64,000 bases of DNA from Borrelia hermsii DAH. Its GTDB lineage: Bacteria; Spirochaetota; Spirochaetia; Borreliales; Borreliaceae. The stretch is from NCBI RefSeq assembly GCF_023035675.1, contig NZ_CP073136.1, positions 248,001 through 312,000 on the forward strand, in the 5' to 3' direction. Made by a program: the position numbers and the translations under genes. Of this stretch, positions 7,734 to 15,970 are shown piece after piece. Positions within the stretch are counted from its first letter, which is position 1. Each line of letters starts with the position of its first letter. The notes beneath the pieces are model-generated. The model had not been told where the DNA came from and did not search any database. It saw only the letters and a program-made list of their open reading frames with translations.

Positions 7734-9503
7734 GTGATAGAGAGAAGCAAAATCAATGAAAATGACAAGTGGGACTTATCTTCTCTGTTTAAAAACAATG
7801 AAGAATATAGAGAAACGGTCAAAAAAATAAAATTAAAACTTCAAGACTTCAAAAAATATGAAAAACTAGAATTTGATCTAAACATTTTTAAGCAAGCATT
7901 AAATGATTACTATGAAATTGAAGAAGAGCTTGAGAGAACAGTATATTACACACACATTCAACTAGAAACAGATGTAAGCAATCAAACCTCAAACGAACTT
8001 CGCACAATTAATGTTAATTTAGAAACAGAAGCATCAAATGCCACTTCATTTTTTATTCCAAAAATTTTAAAAACAGATACAAAACAAGTAAGAGAATGGC
8101 TTAAGGACATAGAACTTAAAGATAAAAAAATAGCTATTGAAAAAATCTTAAGAGAAAAAGAACATATCTTAAGCGAAGATGAAGAGAAAATACTAGCAAA
8201 CTATACATCTCTTTATTCATCTTATAATGATATATTCTCTGTATTAACAAATGCTGACATGGATTTTGGAGAAATTGATGGTAAGTCATTAAGTAACGCC
8301 ACTTACAATCTATTTCTTCAAAATGAAAATCAAGAAATACGAAGAAAAGCTTTCTTAAAATTTTATCAAGAATATAAAAAACATGAAAATACATTAGCCA
8401 ACACCTTAATTGCCGATATGAATAAAAATAAATTTTTGGCAAAAACAAGAAAATTTGAAGATACTATTTCAATGAAACTTTTCCAAAACAATATTGATAA
8501 GAAGGTTTACACAAACTTAATTGAAACGGTTAACGAAAATTTATCTGTACTTCATGAATATTACGAATTTAGGAAAAGCATACTTAACCAAGAATATCTT
8601 AATCACTATGATGTTTATGTTCCTTTAACAAAAGACATTAAATTCAAAAATTCTTTTAAAGAAGCTTGTGATCAAATTTTAAAATCACTAGAAATACTAG
8701 GAAATGAATATACTGAAGTACTCAGAAAAGGACTCTTAGAAGAACGTTGGGTTGACAAATATGAAAATAAAGGCAAAAGAGCAGGGGCTTTTAGTGCAGG
8801 ATCATACAATGGAAAACCTTATATACTAATGAATTACAAAGATGAATCAATAAGAGATATGTTCACCCTGGCTCATGAGGCAGGACACTCCATGCATTCC
8901 TACTTTAGTATCAAGAATAATCCATTTCCGCAATATCAATATTCTATTTTTGAAGCAGAAATAGCATCCACAGTAAATGAGCAAATACTTGCAGAATATT
9001 TACTAAAGAATGAAAATGATATCGAAAAAATAAAATACATTAAACTAAACCAAATCGATGACTTACTTGCGACATTTTTCAGGCAAACAATGTTTGCCGA
9101 ATTTGAATATATCATTCATGGCATGATCAATAAAGATCAGCCAGTGGTAAAAGAAACAATCAAGACAACCTATTTAAATTTACTCAAAAAATATTTTGGC
9201 CCAAGTCTTAAGTTTGATGAAAACAGTTCACTAGAATGTCTTAGAGTTCCTCATTTCTACTCGCCATTTTACGTATATCAATACGCAACAGGAATCACAG
9301 CTGCTCTTTTAATATATAAAAACATAAAAGATAATAAAAAAGATGCCACTAAAGATTACATAGAATTTTTAAAAACAGGGGGCTCAAAATATCCCTTGGA
9401 ATCTTTAAAAGTTACTGGTGTCGACTTAAGTTTAAAATCAACAATAAAAAATACAATTAACATCTTTAAAGAACGTCTTGAGGATGTAAAAAAACTATTT
9501 TAA
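7734..9503 (+). CDS. pepF: Oligoendopeptidase F (M3 family)
   Basis: A cytoplasmic zinc metallopeptidase that degrades oligopeptides, useful in an organism that imports peptides for amino acids. 589 residues, typical for PepF. The zinc site HEAGH is at about residues 381-385 (LAHEAGHSMHSYF), with the downstream metal ligand region FEAEIASTVNE. The C-terminal segment with YVYQYATG is also characteristic. The start is a GTG at 7734 with AAGGAG at 7720-7725. Followed closely by pcs (14 bases) and dedA, so the three likely share a transcript. Confidence 0.95.
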   Translation: MIERSKINENDKWDLSSLFKNNEEYRETVKKIKLKLQDFKKYEKLEFDLNIFKQALNDYYEIEEELERTVYYTHIQLETDVSNQTSNELRTINVNLETEASNATSFFIPKILKTDTKQVREWLKDIELKDKKIAIEKILREKEHILSEDEEKILANYTSLYSSYNDIFSVLTNADMDFGEIDGKSLSNATYNLFLQNENQEIRRKAFLKFYQEYKKHENTLANTLIADMNKNKFLAKTRKFEDTISMKLFQNNIDKKVYTNLIETVNENLSVLHEYYEFRKSILNQEYLNHYDVYVPLTKDIKFKNSFKEACDQILKSLEILGNEYTEVLRKGLLEERWVDKYENKGKRAGAFSAGSYNGKPYILMNYKDESIRDMFTLAHEAGHSMHSYFSIKNNPFPQYQYSIFEAEIASTVNEQILAEYLLKNENDIEKIKYIKLNQIDDLLATFFRQTMFAEFEYIIHGMINKDQPVVKETIKTTYLNLLKKYFGPSLKFDENSSLECLRVPHFYSPFYVYQYATGITAALLIYKNIKDNKKDATKDYIEFLKTGGSKYPLESLKVTGVDLSLKSTIKNTINIFKERLEDVKKLF

Positions 9504-9517
9504 TAAAGGAGTAAACC

Positions 9518-10222
9518 TTGGGGAAATTAAATCTTATTTTAGCCTGGTCAGTGCATATTTTAACAGCTTCCGGACTAATAATTGGTCTTTACTCAATAAT
9601 CTCCATAATGAACACAGATTATAATCTCTTATTAAAGCTCACAATCCTTGGACTTTTAATTGATGGAATTGATGGCACACTGGCAAGAAAATTAAAGATA
9701 AAAGAAGTAATACCAACAATAAATGGAGAACTCCTTGATAATATTGTAGACTATATAAACTATACATTTATTCCCACAATATTTTTTTATTGTGGGAATT
9801 TCATAAAAGATGAATATAAAACAATAACTTGTATTGGAATTTTATTGGCATCAGCATATCAATTTTCAAGATTAGATGCAAAAACTAGTGATGATTACTT
9901 TAGAGGTTTTCCATCTTTATGGAATTTTCTAATAATCTTTAACATAATATTTAAATTAAACCAAACCACAAATCTTAGCATAATATTATTATGTATCGCA
10001 TTCAGTTTTGCACCAATTAAATTCATCTATCCTTCAAAAACAAAAGAACTTAAATATATAACACTTCCTGCAACAGTAATAACCGCCCTATCAGTAATAC
10101 TTATAACATTTGCAAGACTGCCAGAGACCTATTTAAAGATAGGCAAAACACTAATAATTCTTTACTGTTTATACCTAATTCTAATGAGCACATATTTAAC
10201 TTACAAGACAAGAAAAAAATAA
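9518..10222 (+). CDS. pcs: Phosphatidylcholine synthase (CDP-alcohol phosphatidyltransferase)
   Basis: Condenses choline with CDP-diacylglycerol to make phosphatidylcholine, a major membrane lipid in Borrelia, by the one-step bacterial pathway. 234 residues, six to eight membrane segments. The catalytic motif is complete: D52-G53-x2-A56-R57, then G70-x3-D74-x3-D78. The spacing between AR and G is 12 residues rather than the 8 of the general CDP-alcohol transferase motif; together with the flanking KIKEVIP sequence this is the form seen in Pcs enzymes. Starts at TTG 9518 preceded by AAAGGAG. Choline would come from the host, possibly including choline released by GlpQ encoded in this window. 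Confidence 0.93.
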   Translation: MGKLNLILAWSVHILTASGLIIGLYSIISIMNTDYNLLLKLTILGLLIDGIDGTLARKLKIKEVIPTINGELLDNIVDYINYTFIPTIFFYCGNFIKDEYKTITCIGILLASAYQFSRLDAKTSDDYFRGFPSLWNFLIIFNIIFKLNQTTNLSIILLCIAFSFAPIKFIYPSKTKELKYITLPATVITALSVILITFARLPETYLKIGKTLIILYCLYLILMSTYLTYKTRKK

Positions 10223-10231
10223 CGAGGCATT

Positions 10232-10840
10232 ATGCATATCATACTAGAATTTATAGATCTCAATATAAACTATTCGCCAATTGTATTTTTTGGACTACTT
10301 ATCCTTGCAGGTTTTAACATTCCAATTTCTGAAGATGCAATAGTGATAATGGGAGGCATACTTTCTAGTCGAAAAAATGAGTATACAATCTTAATATTCC
10401 TAGGAATTTTCTGGGGCGCCTATATTGGAGATGTAATTTCATTTTATATAGGTAGATTCTTAGCTAATAAATTACTTAAACAAAAAACACAAACAAATAA
10501 ACTAATCGATAAGATGAATTACTACTATAAACGCTATGGAAATTTAACTTTATTATTTGGAAGATTTATCCCATTTGGAGTTAGAAACGCAATATTTATA
10601 TCAGCAGGAATGGGAAACATGCGTATTAGCAACTTTCTTATAACTGACTTTTTTGCAGCCATGATATCAATTACAACTTACTTCACATTAAGTTTTAAAA
10701 TAGGTGAATCGTTTAAAATAATATTTCCCAAAATCAGGCTAATATTACTAATAACACTTATCATAATCACAATACTAATTTTAATAAGTTACATTATAAG
10801 AAAGAAAAAAATTCAAAAAGTTGACAAACTTTTTGAATAG
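10232..10840 (+). CDS. DedA-family membrane protein
   Basis: An inner-membrane protein of the DedA/SNARE-associated superfamily, some members of which act in lipid carrier flipping and membrane homeostasis. 202 residues with about five hydrophobic segments. Family features are the N-terminal PISEDAIVIMGG, GAYIGDVISFYIGR and FGRFIPFGVRNAIFISAG, which contain the conserved acidic and FxRxxPxxR residues. A GAGG site precedes the ATG, nine bases after pcs. Its last 30 bases contain a perfect inverted repeat and a near-consensus promoter for the following tRNA gene. The substrate of this member is not known. Confidence 0.9.
   Translation: MHIILEFIDLNINYSPIVFFGLLILAGFNIPISEDAIVIMGGILSSRKNEYTILIFLGIFWGAYIGDVISFYIGRFLANKLLKQKTQTNKLIDKMNYYYKRYGNLTLLFGRFIPFGVRNAIFISAGMGNMRISNFLITDFFAAMISITTYFTLSFKIGESFKIIFPKIRLILLITLIIITILILISYIIRKKKIQKVDKLFE
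10811..10838 (+). repeat. Perfect 10-bp inverted repeat at the end of dedA
   Basis: ATTCAAAAAG (10811-10820), loop TTGACAAA and CTTTTTGAAT (10829-10838) form a perfect hairpin ending at the dedA stop codon. It has no U-tract, so it is a weak terminator by itself. The loop holds the -35 box of the tRNA promoter. Confidence 0.6.
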
Positions 10841-10850
10841 CAAATATAAT
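10821..10850 (+). promoter_or_regulatory. Near-consensus sigma-70 promoter of tRNA-Leu
   Basis: TTGACA (10821-10826), an 18-base spacer and TATAAT (10845-10850) match both consensus hexamers exactly. The expected transcription start is at or just before the mature tRNA 5' end (10859). The -35 box lies inside the dedA reading frame. Confidence 0.8.
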
Positions 10851-10858
10851 GTATATGC

Positions 10859-10943
10859 GCTGTGGTGGTGGAAGTGGTATACACGCTAGCTTGAGGGGCT
10901 AGTGGGCGGTAAGCCCATGCTGGTTCAAGTCCAGTCCACAGCA
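10859..10943 (+). tRNA. tRNA-Leu (anticodon GAG)
   Basis: An 85-base class II tRNA. The acceptor stem pairs GCTGTGG (10859-10865) with CCACAGC (10936-10942), discriminator A at 10943. The anticodon stem CTAGC/GCTAG (10886-10890 with 10898-10902) closes a TTGAGGG loop with anticodon GAG at 10893-10895, reading CUC and CUU. A long variable arm (about 10903-10917, with GGGC pairing GCCC) and a T-arm with GGTTCAAGTCC are visible. CCA is not encoded. It sits directly upstream of leuS, the synthetase that charges it. Confidence 0.96.
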
Positions 10944-10956
10944 TACTTTAAGGTAA

Positions 10957-10982
10957 AATTTAACATTACAAAATGTTAAGTT
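10957..10982 (+). repeat. Inverted repeat after tRNA-Leu, possible terminator or leader hairpin
   Basis: An 11-bp stem with one G-U pair (10957-10967 with 10972-10982) closes an ACAA loop. It is AT-rich and lacks a strong T-run. It could stop or process the tRNA transcript or lie in the leuS leader. The remaining 95 bases before leuS show only a TATTATAA -10-like box near 11041. Confidence 0.4.
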
Positions 10983-11077
10983 AATAACAATATAAATATT
11001 AATTTACTTTTCAATGAAGTAACTATGAATATAAAAATGCTATTATAAACCTTAAACAATTATTTGCTGAGGGACAG

Positions 11078-13606
11078 ATGTCTGAATATAATTTCACTAA
11101 GATAGAAAAAAAATGGCAGGATTATTGGGATAAACACAAAACATACAAAGTTAATGAAGATCCAAATATTCCTAAAGAAAAACGAATTTACATTCTTGAT
11201 ATGTTTCCCTACCCTTCAGCTAATGGACTCCATGTTGGGCATCCTGAAGGTTATACAGCAACTGACATATTAACAAGATATAAACTCTTAAATGGATTTA
11301 ATGTACTTCACCCAATAGGATTTGATAGTTTTGGATTGCCTGCAGAAAATTACGCAATACAAACAGGAGAGCATCCAAAAAAAATAACAGAAAAAAATAT
11401 TAAAAAATTTAAAGAACAAATTAAAGCATTAGGATTTGCCTATGATTGGGATAGAGAAATCAGAACCCACGATGAAAATTACTACAAATGGACACAATGG
11501 ATTTTCCTAAAATTATATAAAAAAGGTTTAGCTTACACAAAAGAAATGCCCGTATGGTACTGCCCTGACCTTGGAACAGTACTCTCAAATGAAGAAGTGA
11601 TACAAACACCTGATGGACCTAGATCTGAGCGGGGATTTCACAAAGTAAAAAGAAAACCTTTAAGACAATGGATACTCAAAATCACAGAATATGCAGAAAG
11701 ACTAATTAAAGATCTCGAAGAGATAGATTGGCCTGAATCTGTTAAAGAAATGCAAAAAAATTGGATTGGAAAGTCAACAGGCGCCGAGATCGAATTTTCA
11801 GTAAAGGCAAGTAAAGAAAAGATAAAAGTGTTTACAACAAGACCAGACACAATTTTTGGAGTAACATATTTAGTGCTTGCACCAGAGCATAGCATAGTAG
11901 ATAAAATTACAAAAGATGAATTTAAACCTATGATCGTAGAGTATAGAGAAAGAGAAACTCTTAAAAGCGATCTTGAAAGAACTTCTCTTGAAAAAGATAA
12001 AACGGGAGTATTTACAGGCGCATATGCTATTAATCCAATAACTGGAGAAGAAATACCAATCTGGATAGGCAGCTATATACTTGGAACCTACGGCACTGGA
12101 GCTGTAATGAGTGTCCCAGCACATGATGCTAGAGATTTTGAATTTGCAAAAAAATATAATCTACCAATCAAACAAGTAGTCTCTCAAACAGGAAACAATG
12201 AAATACTAACACAACCATTTACTGAAAATGGCATTTCAATTAATACCCCTGAAGAATTTAATAATCTTAAAACTGATGAAATCAAAGAAAGAGTAATTAA
12301 ATGGCTTACTGAAAACAAGAAGGGTCAAAAAAAGGTTAATTATAAACTTAGAGATTGGATTTTTTCAAGACAAAGATATTGGGGAGAACCCATTCCTATT
12401 ATACTTGATGATGATTTAAATGAAATACCACTAGAAGAAGATGAATTACCTCTAAGGCTTCCAGAAATAGAAAATTATAAACCATCAGGTACAGGCGAAT
12501 CTCCTCTATCAAGAATCCAAGATTGGGTCAATATTAAACGTAATGGAAAAACATATAAAAGAGAAACGAACACAATGCCTCAATGGGCAGGTTCCTGCTG
12601 GTATTACATACGTTACCTTGATCCAAATAATGACAATGAATTTGCAAGTAAAGAAAAAATTAATTACTGGATGCCAGTTGATCTTTATATTGGAGGTGCT
12701 GAGCACTCGGTATTACACTTACTATATGCAAGATTTTGGCATAAAGTTCTTTATGATTTAGGATATGTCAATACAAAAGAACCCTTTAAAAAACTAATAA
12801 ATCAGGGAATGATAACATCATTTGCATATCAAGACGAAAATGGTATTTTAATTCCCAATGACGAGGTTGAAAAGAAAGATAATAAGTTTTTTTCCAAAAA
12901 AAATAATAAGGAACTCAAACAAATAGTTGCAAAAATGTCAAAATCACTCAAAAATATAATAAATCCAGACGATATTATTAAAGAATACGGTGCAGATTCA
13001 ATGAGAATCTACGAAATGTTCATGGGCCCTTTAACTGATTCAAAACCTTGGAATACACAAGGACTAATTGGAATTTTTAGATTCTTAAACAAAATATGGA
13101 CTATTAAGAACAAAGAACTAACAAAAGAATCAGCATCAAAAGAAATAATATCTGAACTTCACAAAACAATCAAAAAAGTAACAGAAGACATAGAAAATTT
13201 AAATTTTAATACTGCAATTTCATCATTGATGATATTTATAAATGAACTTTTAAAACATGATAAAAATTACTTAGAAATCTTCAAGCCTCTAACCATTATC
13301 CTTTCACCATTTGCGCCTCATCTAGGAGAAGAATTATGGGAATATATGGGAGAAACCCCCAGCATATTCAAAAGTGCAAAGTGGCCAGAATACGATCCAA
13401 ATCTAATTATTGATAATACAAGAGAGATTGTACTGCAAATTAATGGCAAAATAAAAGATAAAATTATCTTAAACAAAGGCACAAATGAGGAAGCTCTTAA
13501 AAGTATTGCACTTAAAAATCACAAAATCATGCAAAATATACAAAATAAACAAATAATAAAGATCATTACGGTCAAAGATAAGCTTATAAATATAGTAACA
13601 AGATAA
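11078..13606 (+). CDS. leuS: Leucyl-tRNA synthetase
   Basis: Charges tRNA-Leu with leucine; class I synthetase. 842 residues, the normal bacterial length. The HIGH-type motif is [10 protein letters not shown] at about residues 48-57 (after FPYPSAN). The CP1 editing domain contains [19 protein letters not shown], and the [17 protein letters not shown] block of the editing site follows. The KMSKS motif is exact (AKMSKSLKN, roughly residues 617-625). The C-terminal anticodon-binding domain ends normally. An AGGGA site precedes the ATG. It lies behind the tRNA-Leu gene and is followed after 10 bases by the RND-type transporter gene. Confidence 0.98.
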   Translation: MSEYNFTKIEKKWQDYWDKHKTYKVNEDPNIPKEKRIYILDMFPYPSANGLHVGHPEGYTATDILTRYKLLNGFNVLHPIGFDSFGLPAENYAIQTGEHPKKITEKNIKKFKEQIKALGFAYDWDREIRTHDENYYKWTQWIFLKLYKKGLAYTKEMPVWYCPDLGTVLSNEEVIQTPDGPRSERGFHKVKRKPLRQWILKITEYAERLIKDLEEIDWPESVKEMQKNWIGKSTGAEIEFSVKASKEKIKVFTTRPDTIFGVTYLVLAPEHSIVDKITKDEFKPMIVEYRERETLKSDLERTSLEKDKTGVFTGAYAINPITGEEIPIWIGSYILGTYGTGAVMSVPAHDARDFEFAKKYNLPIKQVVSQTGNNEILTQPFTENGISINTPEEFNNLKTDEIKERVIKWLTENKKGQKKVNYKLRDWIFSRQRYWGEPIPIILDDDLNEIPLEEDELPLRLPEIENYKPSGTGESPLSRIQDWVNIKRNGKTYKRETNTMPQWAGSCWYYIRYLDPNNDNEFASKEKINYWMPVDLYIGGAEHSVLHLLYARFWHKVLYDLGYVNTKEPFKKLINQGMITSFAYQDENGILIPNDEVEKKDNKFFSKKNNKELKQIVAKMSKSLKNIINPDDIIKEYGADSMRIYEMFMGPLTDSKPWNTQGLIGIFRFLNKIWTIKNKELTKESASKEIISELHKTIKKVTEDIENLNFNTAISSLMIFINELLKHDKNYLEIFKPLTIILSPFAPHLGEELWEYMGETPSIFKSAKWPEYDPNLIIDNTREIVLQINGKIKDKIILNKGTNEEALKSIALKNHKIMQNIQNKQIIKIITVKDKLINIVTR

Positions 13607-13616
13607 CGAGGCAAAA

Positions 13617-15902
13617 ATGGATTTGGAAACCTTAAGCATTAAATACAGAGTTTTTATATTAATAATATTCACATTAATAACAATTTTTTTAGGATTTTTC
13701 TTAAAAAACATAGAATTCGATTCAAACATTTTAAAACTTCTCCCAAAGAGCGAAAAAAATGAAGAAACAATAGACATAGACAACAACAATTCGCTCTTAT
13801 CAACAATAGTAATGTTTAAAGATAAAAAAAATATTTTTAATAAAGAAACTTTTGGAAAAATTAATAAAGTAGCAAATGATATAGCCAAGATACTAAAAGT
13901 AAAACCCAACTCTGTTACAAGTATATTCACTTACTTTCCACAATTCAAAAAAGATGTATACACAGATGAAGATATGATTGAAATAAGAAATAAAGTCAAT
14001 TCAACATCATTTATAAAAAAAATATTCATCAATGATGATGAAACCTTAATATACTTTATAGTAATATCAACAGCAGATGACAAAGCAAACTTTAGCCGAA
14101 ATTTAAAGAGTGAACTTGAAGCAATGGAAGCTACAATTAAAAGTTATGAAACTGATGATCTTAAACTTTACTTAACAGGAGATCTTGTAATAAGGGAAAA
14201 AATACTTAATTACATGGCTGATGACTTTAAATTATTAGGTCCGTTTGCTACTCTTGTAGTAATCCTATCACTCTATCTTATTGTAAAAAATATACTAGGA
14301 GCAATAATCCCTGTACTAATTGCAATATTTGCACTAACTTGGACTTTTGGAATTAAAAGCCTTGTTATGTCTCCAATTACTGTTCCAGAAACCACAATGA
14401 TAGTTCTCCTTATTTCGATTGGATGTGCTAATGGTGTACATATAATAAATGGAATATTAAAGAGAATAAAAAATGAACCTTACACTGAAAAAACAATAAT
14501 AACTACAATTAAAACCCTCAGAACACCAATAATTTTAACTTCTCTTACAACAGCTTTCGGGTTTTTATCATTAATAACCTCATCAATTCAAGCATACAGA
14601 ACAATGGGAATTTTTATGTCAATAGGAGTCATTATTGCAATGCTTATGTCCCTATTAGTACTGCCTGGAATACTAGTTAAAATACCATTTAAACATAAAA
14701 ATAACGATAATAAAAACGCAAAAAATGCTTTCCTTGAAAAACTTTCTCTAATAAACCAAACAGTTACAAAATGGATATTAAATAACAAATATCTCTCATC
14801 TACTATGACTCTAATTATTTTATTAAGCTCAATTGTAGGTCTTTTCAACATAGAAATTAACTTTGACGAAAAAGATTATTTTAAAGAAAATACAAGCGTC
14901 AAGCAAACACTTAATTTAATGCAAAGAGAAATAGGGGGAACGTCTATTATCAAAATTGAAATTAATGGTACTCCTGGTGAATTCAAAAATGAAAAAAATA
15001 TGAAAAATTTGGATTTAATTACAGATGAGCTTGACAAATTTACTGATAAAACACAATCCAGTTCAATAAACGGCGTCATAAGACTTATGAATTTTAAATT
15101 CAAAAAAGAAAATCCAAAAGAATATAGACTGCCTGAGAATCAAGCCGTCTTAAACAAACTAATACTCTTAATCAGTAGAAGCAATTCTATTAAGAACATG
15201 ACCAAGATGTATATTAATGATGATTGGTCTCAGATATCAATAATCATAAGAACTGATCAAAATTCAACTGAAGAAATTAAAAATTTTGCCAACTATGCAA
15301 GTAATTTGATTGAAAAATATATGCCAGGACATAAATATCAATTTTCAGGGGCTCATGACAAAATATTAATAGCTAAAACCATGGTGACAGAACAAATTAC
15401 AAATATTATTACAACACTAAGTGCAATAACAATATTGCTAATGTTATTCTTCAAATCCATGAAAATAGGAATAATAATTGTGATTCCAGTGGCATGGTCA
15501 GTATTTTTAAATTTTGCAGTAATGAAGCTTTTCGGAATAACACTAAATCCCGCAACAGCAACAATTGCATCAGTTAGTATGGGTATAGGAGTAGACTACT
15601 CCATTCATTTCTTTAATGCATTCATATTAAATTATCAAACAACTAAGGATTACAAAAAGGCTTTAATTGAATCAATTCCTGATGTGTTTAATGGAATATT
15701 TGCAAATTCAATATCAGTAGGGATAGGATTCTTAACATTAATATTTTCTACTTATAAAATAATTGCAACACTTGGCGCAATCATAGCCTTTACAATGTTA
15801 ACAACATCTCTTGCATCATTAACACTGCTTCCATTACTAATTTACCTATTTAAACCCACAATTAAAATACGAAAGATAATAAAGGCAAAAATTACAGAAT
15901 GA
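13617..15902 (+). CDS. RND-superfamily (MMPL-type) membrane transporter
   Basis: A predicted inner-membrane exporter of lipids or other hydrophobic compounds; substrate unknown. 761 residues organised as two homologous halves. Each half has one membrane helix, a large periplasmic loop and a cluster of about five helices, giving roughly 12 segments. The second half carries the MMPL motif MGIGVDYSIHFFNAF with the acidic residue in the helix. The equivalent place in the first half reads SIGCANGVHIINGI and lacks the Asp. GAGG precedes the ATG, 10 bases after leuS, so the gene may be cotranscribed with it. It ends before a hairpin shared with convergent lon. Confidence 0.88.
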   Translation: MDLETLSIKYRVFILIIFTLITIFLGFFLKNIEFDSNILKLLPKSEKNEETIDIDNNNSLLSTIVMFKDKKNIFNKETFGKINKVANDIAKILKVKPNSVTSIFTYFPQFKKDVYTDEDMIEIRNKVNSTSFIKKIFINDDETLIYFIVISTADDKANFSRNLKSELEAMEATIKSYETDDLKLYLTGDLVIREKILNYMADDFKLLGPFATLVVILSLYLIVKNILGAIIPVLIAIFALTWTFGIKSLVMSPITVPETTMIVLLISIGCANGVHIINGILKRIKNEPYTEKTIITTIKTLRTPIILTSLTTAFGFLSLITSSIQAYRTMGIFMSIGVIIAMLMSLLVLPGILVKIPFKHKNNDNKNAKNAFLEKLSLINQTVTKWILNNKYLSSTMTLIILLSSIVGLFNIEINFDEKDYFKENTSVKQTLNLMQREIGGTSIIKIEINGTPGEFKNEKNMKNLDLITDELDKFTDKTQSSSINGVIRLMNFKFKKENPKEYRLPENQAVLNKLILLISRSNSIKNMTKMYINDDWSQISIIIRTDQNSTEEIKNFANYASNLIEKYMPGHKYQFSGAHDKILIAKTMVTEQITNIITTLSAITILLMLFFKSMKIGIIIVIPVAWSVFLNFAVMKLFGITLNPATATIASVSMGIGVDYSIHFFNAFILNYQTTKDYKKALIESIPDVFNGIFANSISVGIGFLTLIFSTYKIIATLGAIIAFTMLTTSLASLTLLPLLIYLFKPTIKIRKIIKAKITE

Positions 15903-15946
15903 AATATGAAATAATAATATGATCAAAAAATAGTCAAACCTAAGAT

Positions 15947-15970
15947 AAAATCTAAAAACCTTTAGATTTT
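15947..15970. terminator. Bidirectional terminator between the RND gene and lon
   Basis: AAAATCTAAA (15947-15956) and TTTAGATTTT (15961-15970) form a perfect 10-bp stem around an AACC loop. The A- and T-rich arms supply a U-tract in either direction. Its right arm reaches into the lon stop codon (15969-15971). Confidence 0.7.

Noticed and set aside
13469..13930. Minus-strand frame of 153 codons across the leuS-RND junction
   Set aside because: It runs antisense over two confident genes and its Phe/Leu/Ile-rich sequence mirrors Lys/Asn-rich coding on the plus strand.
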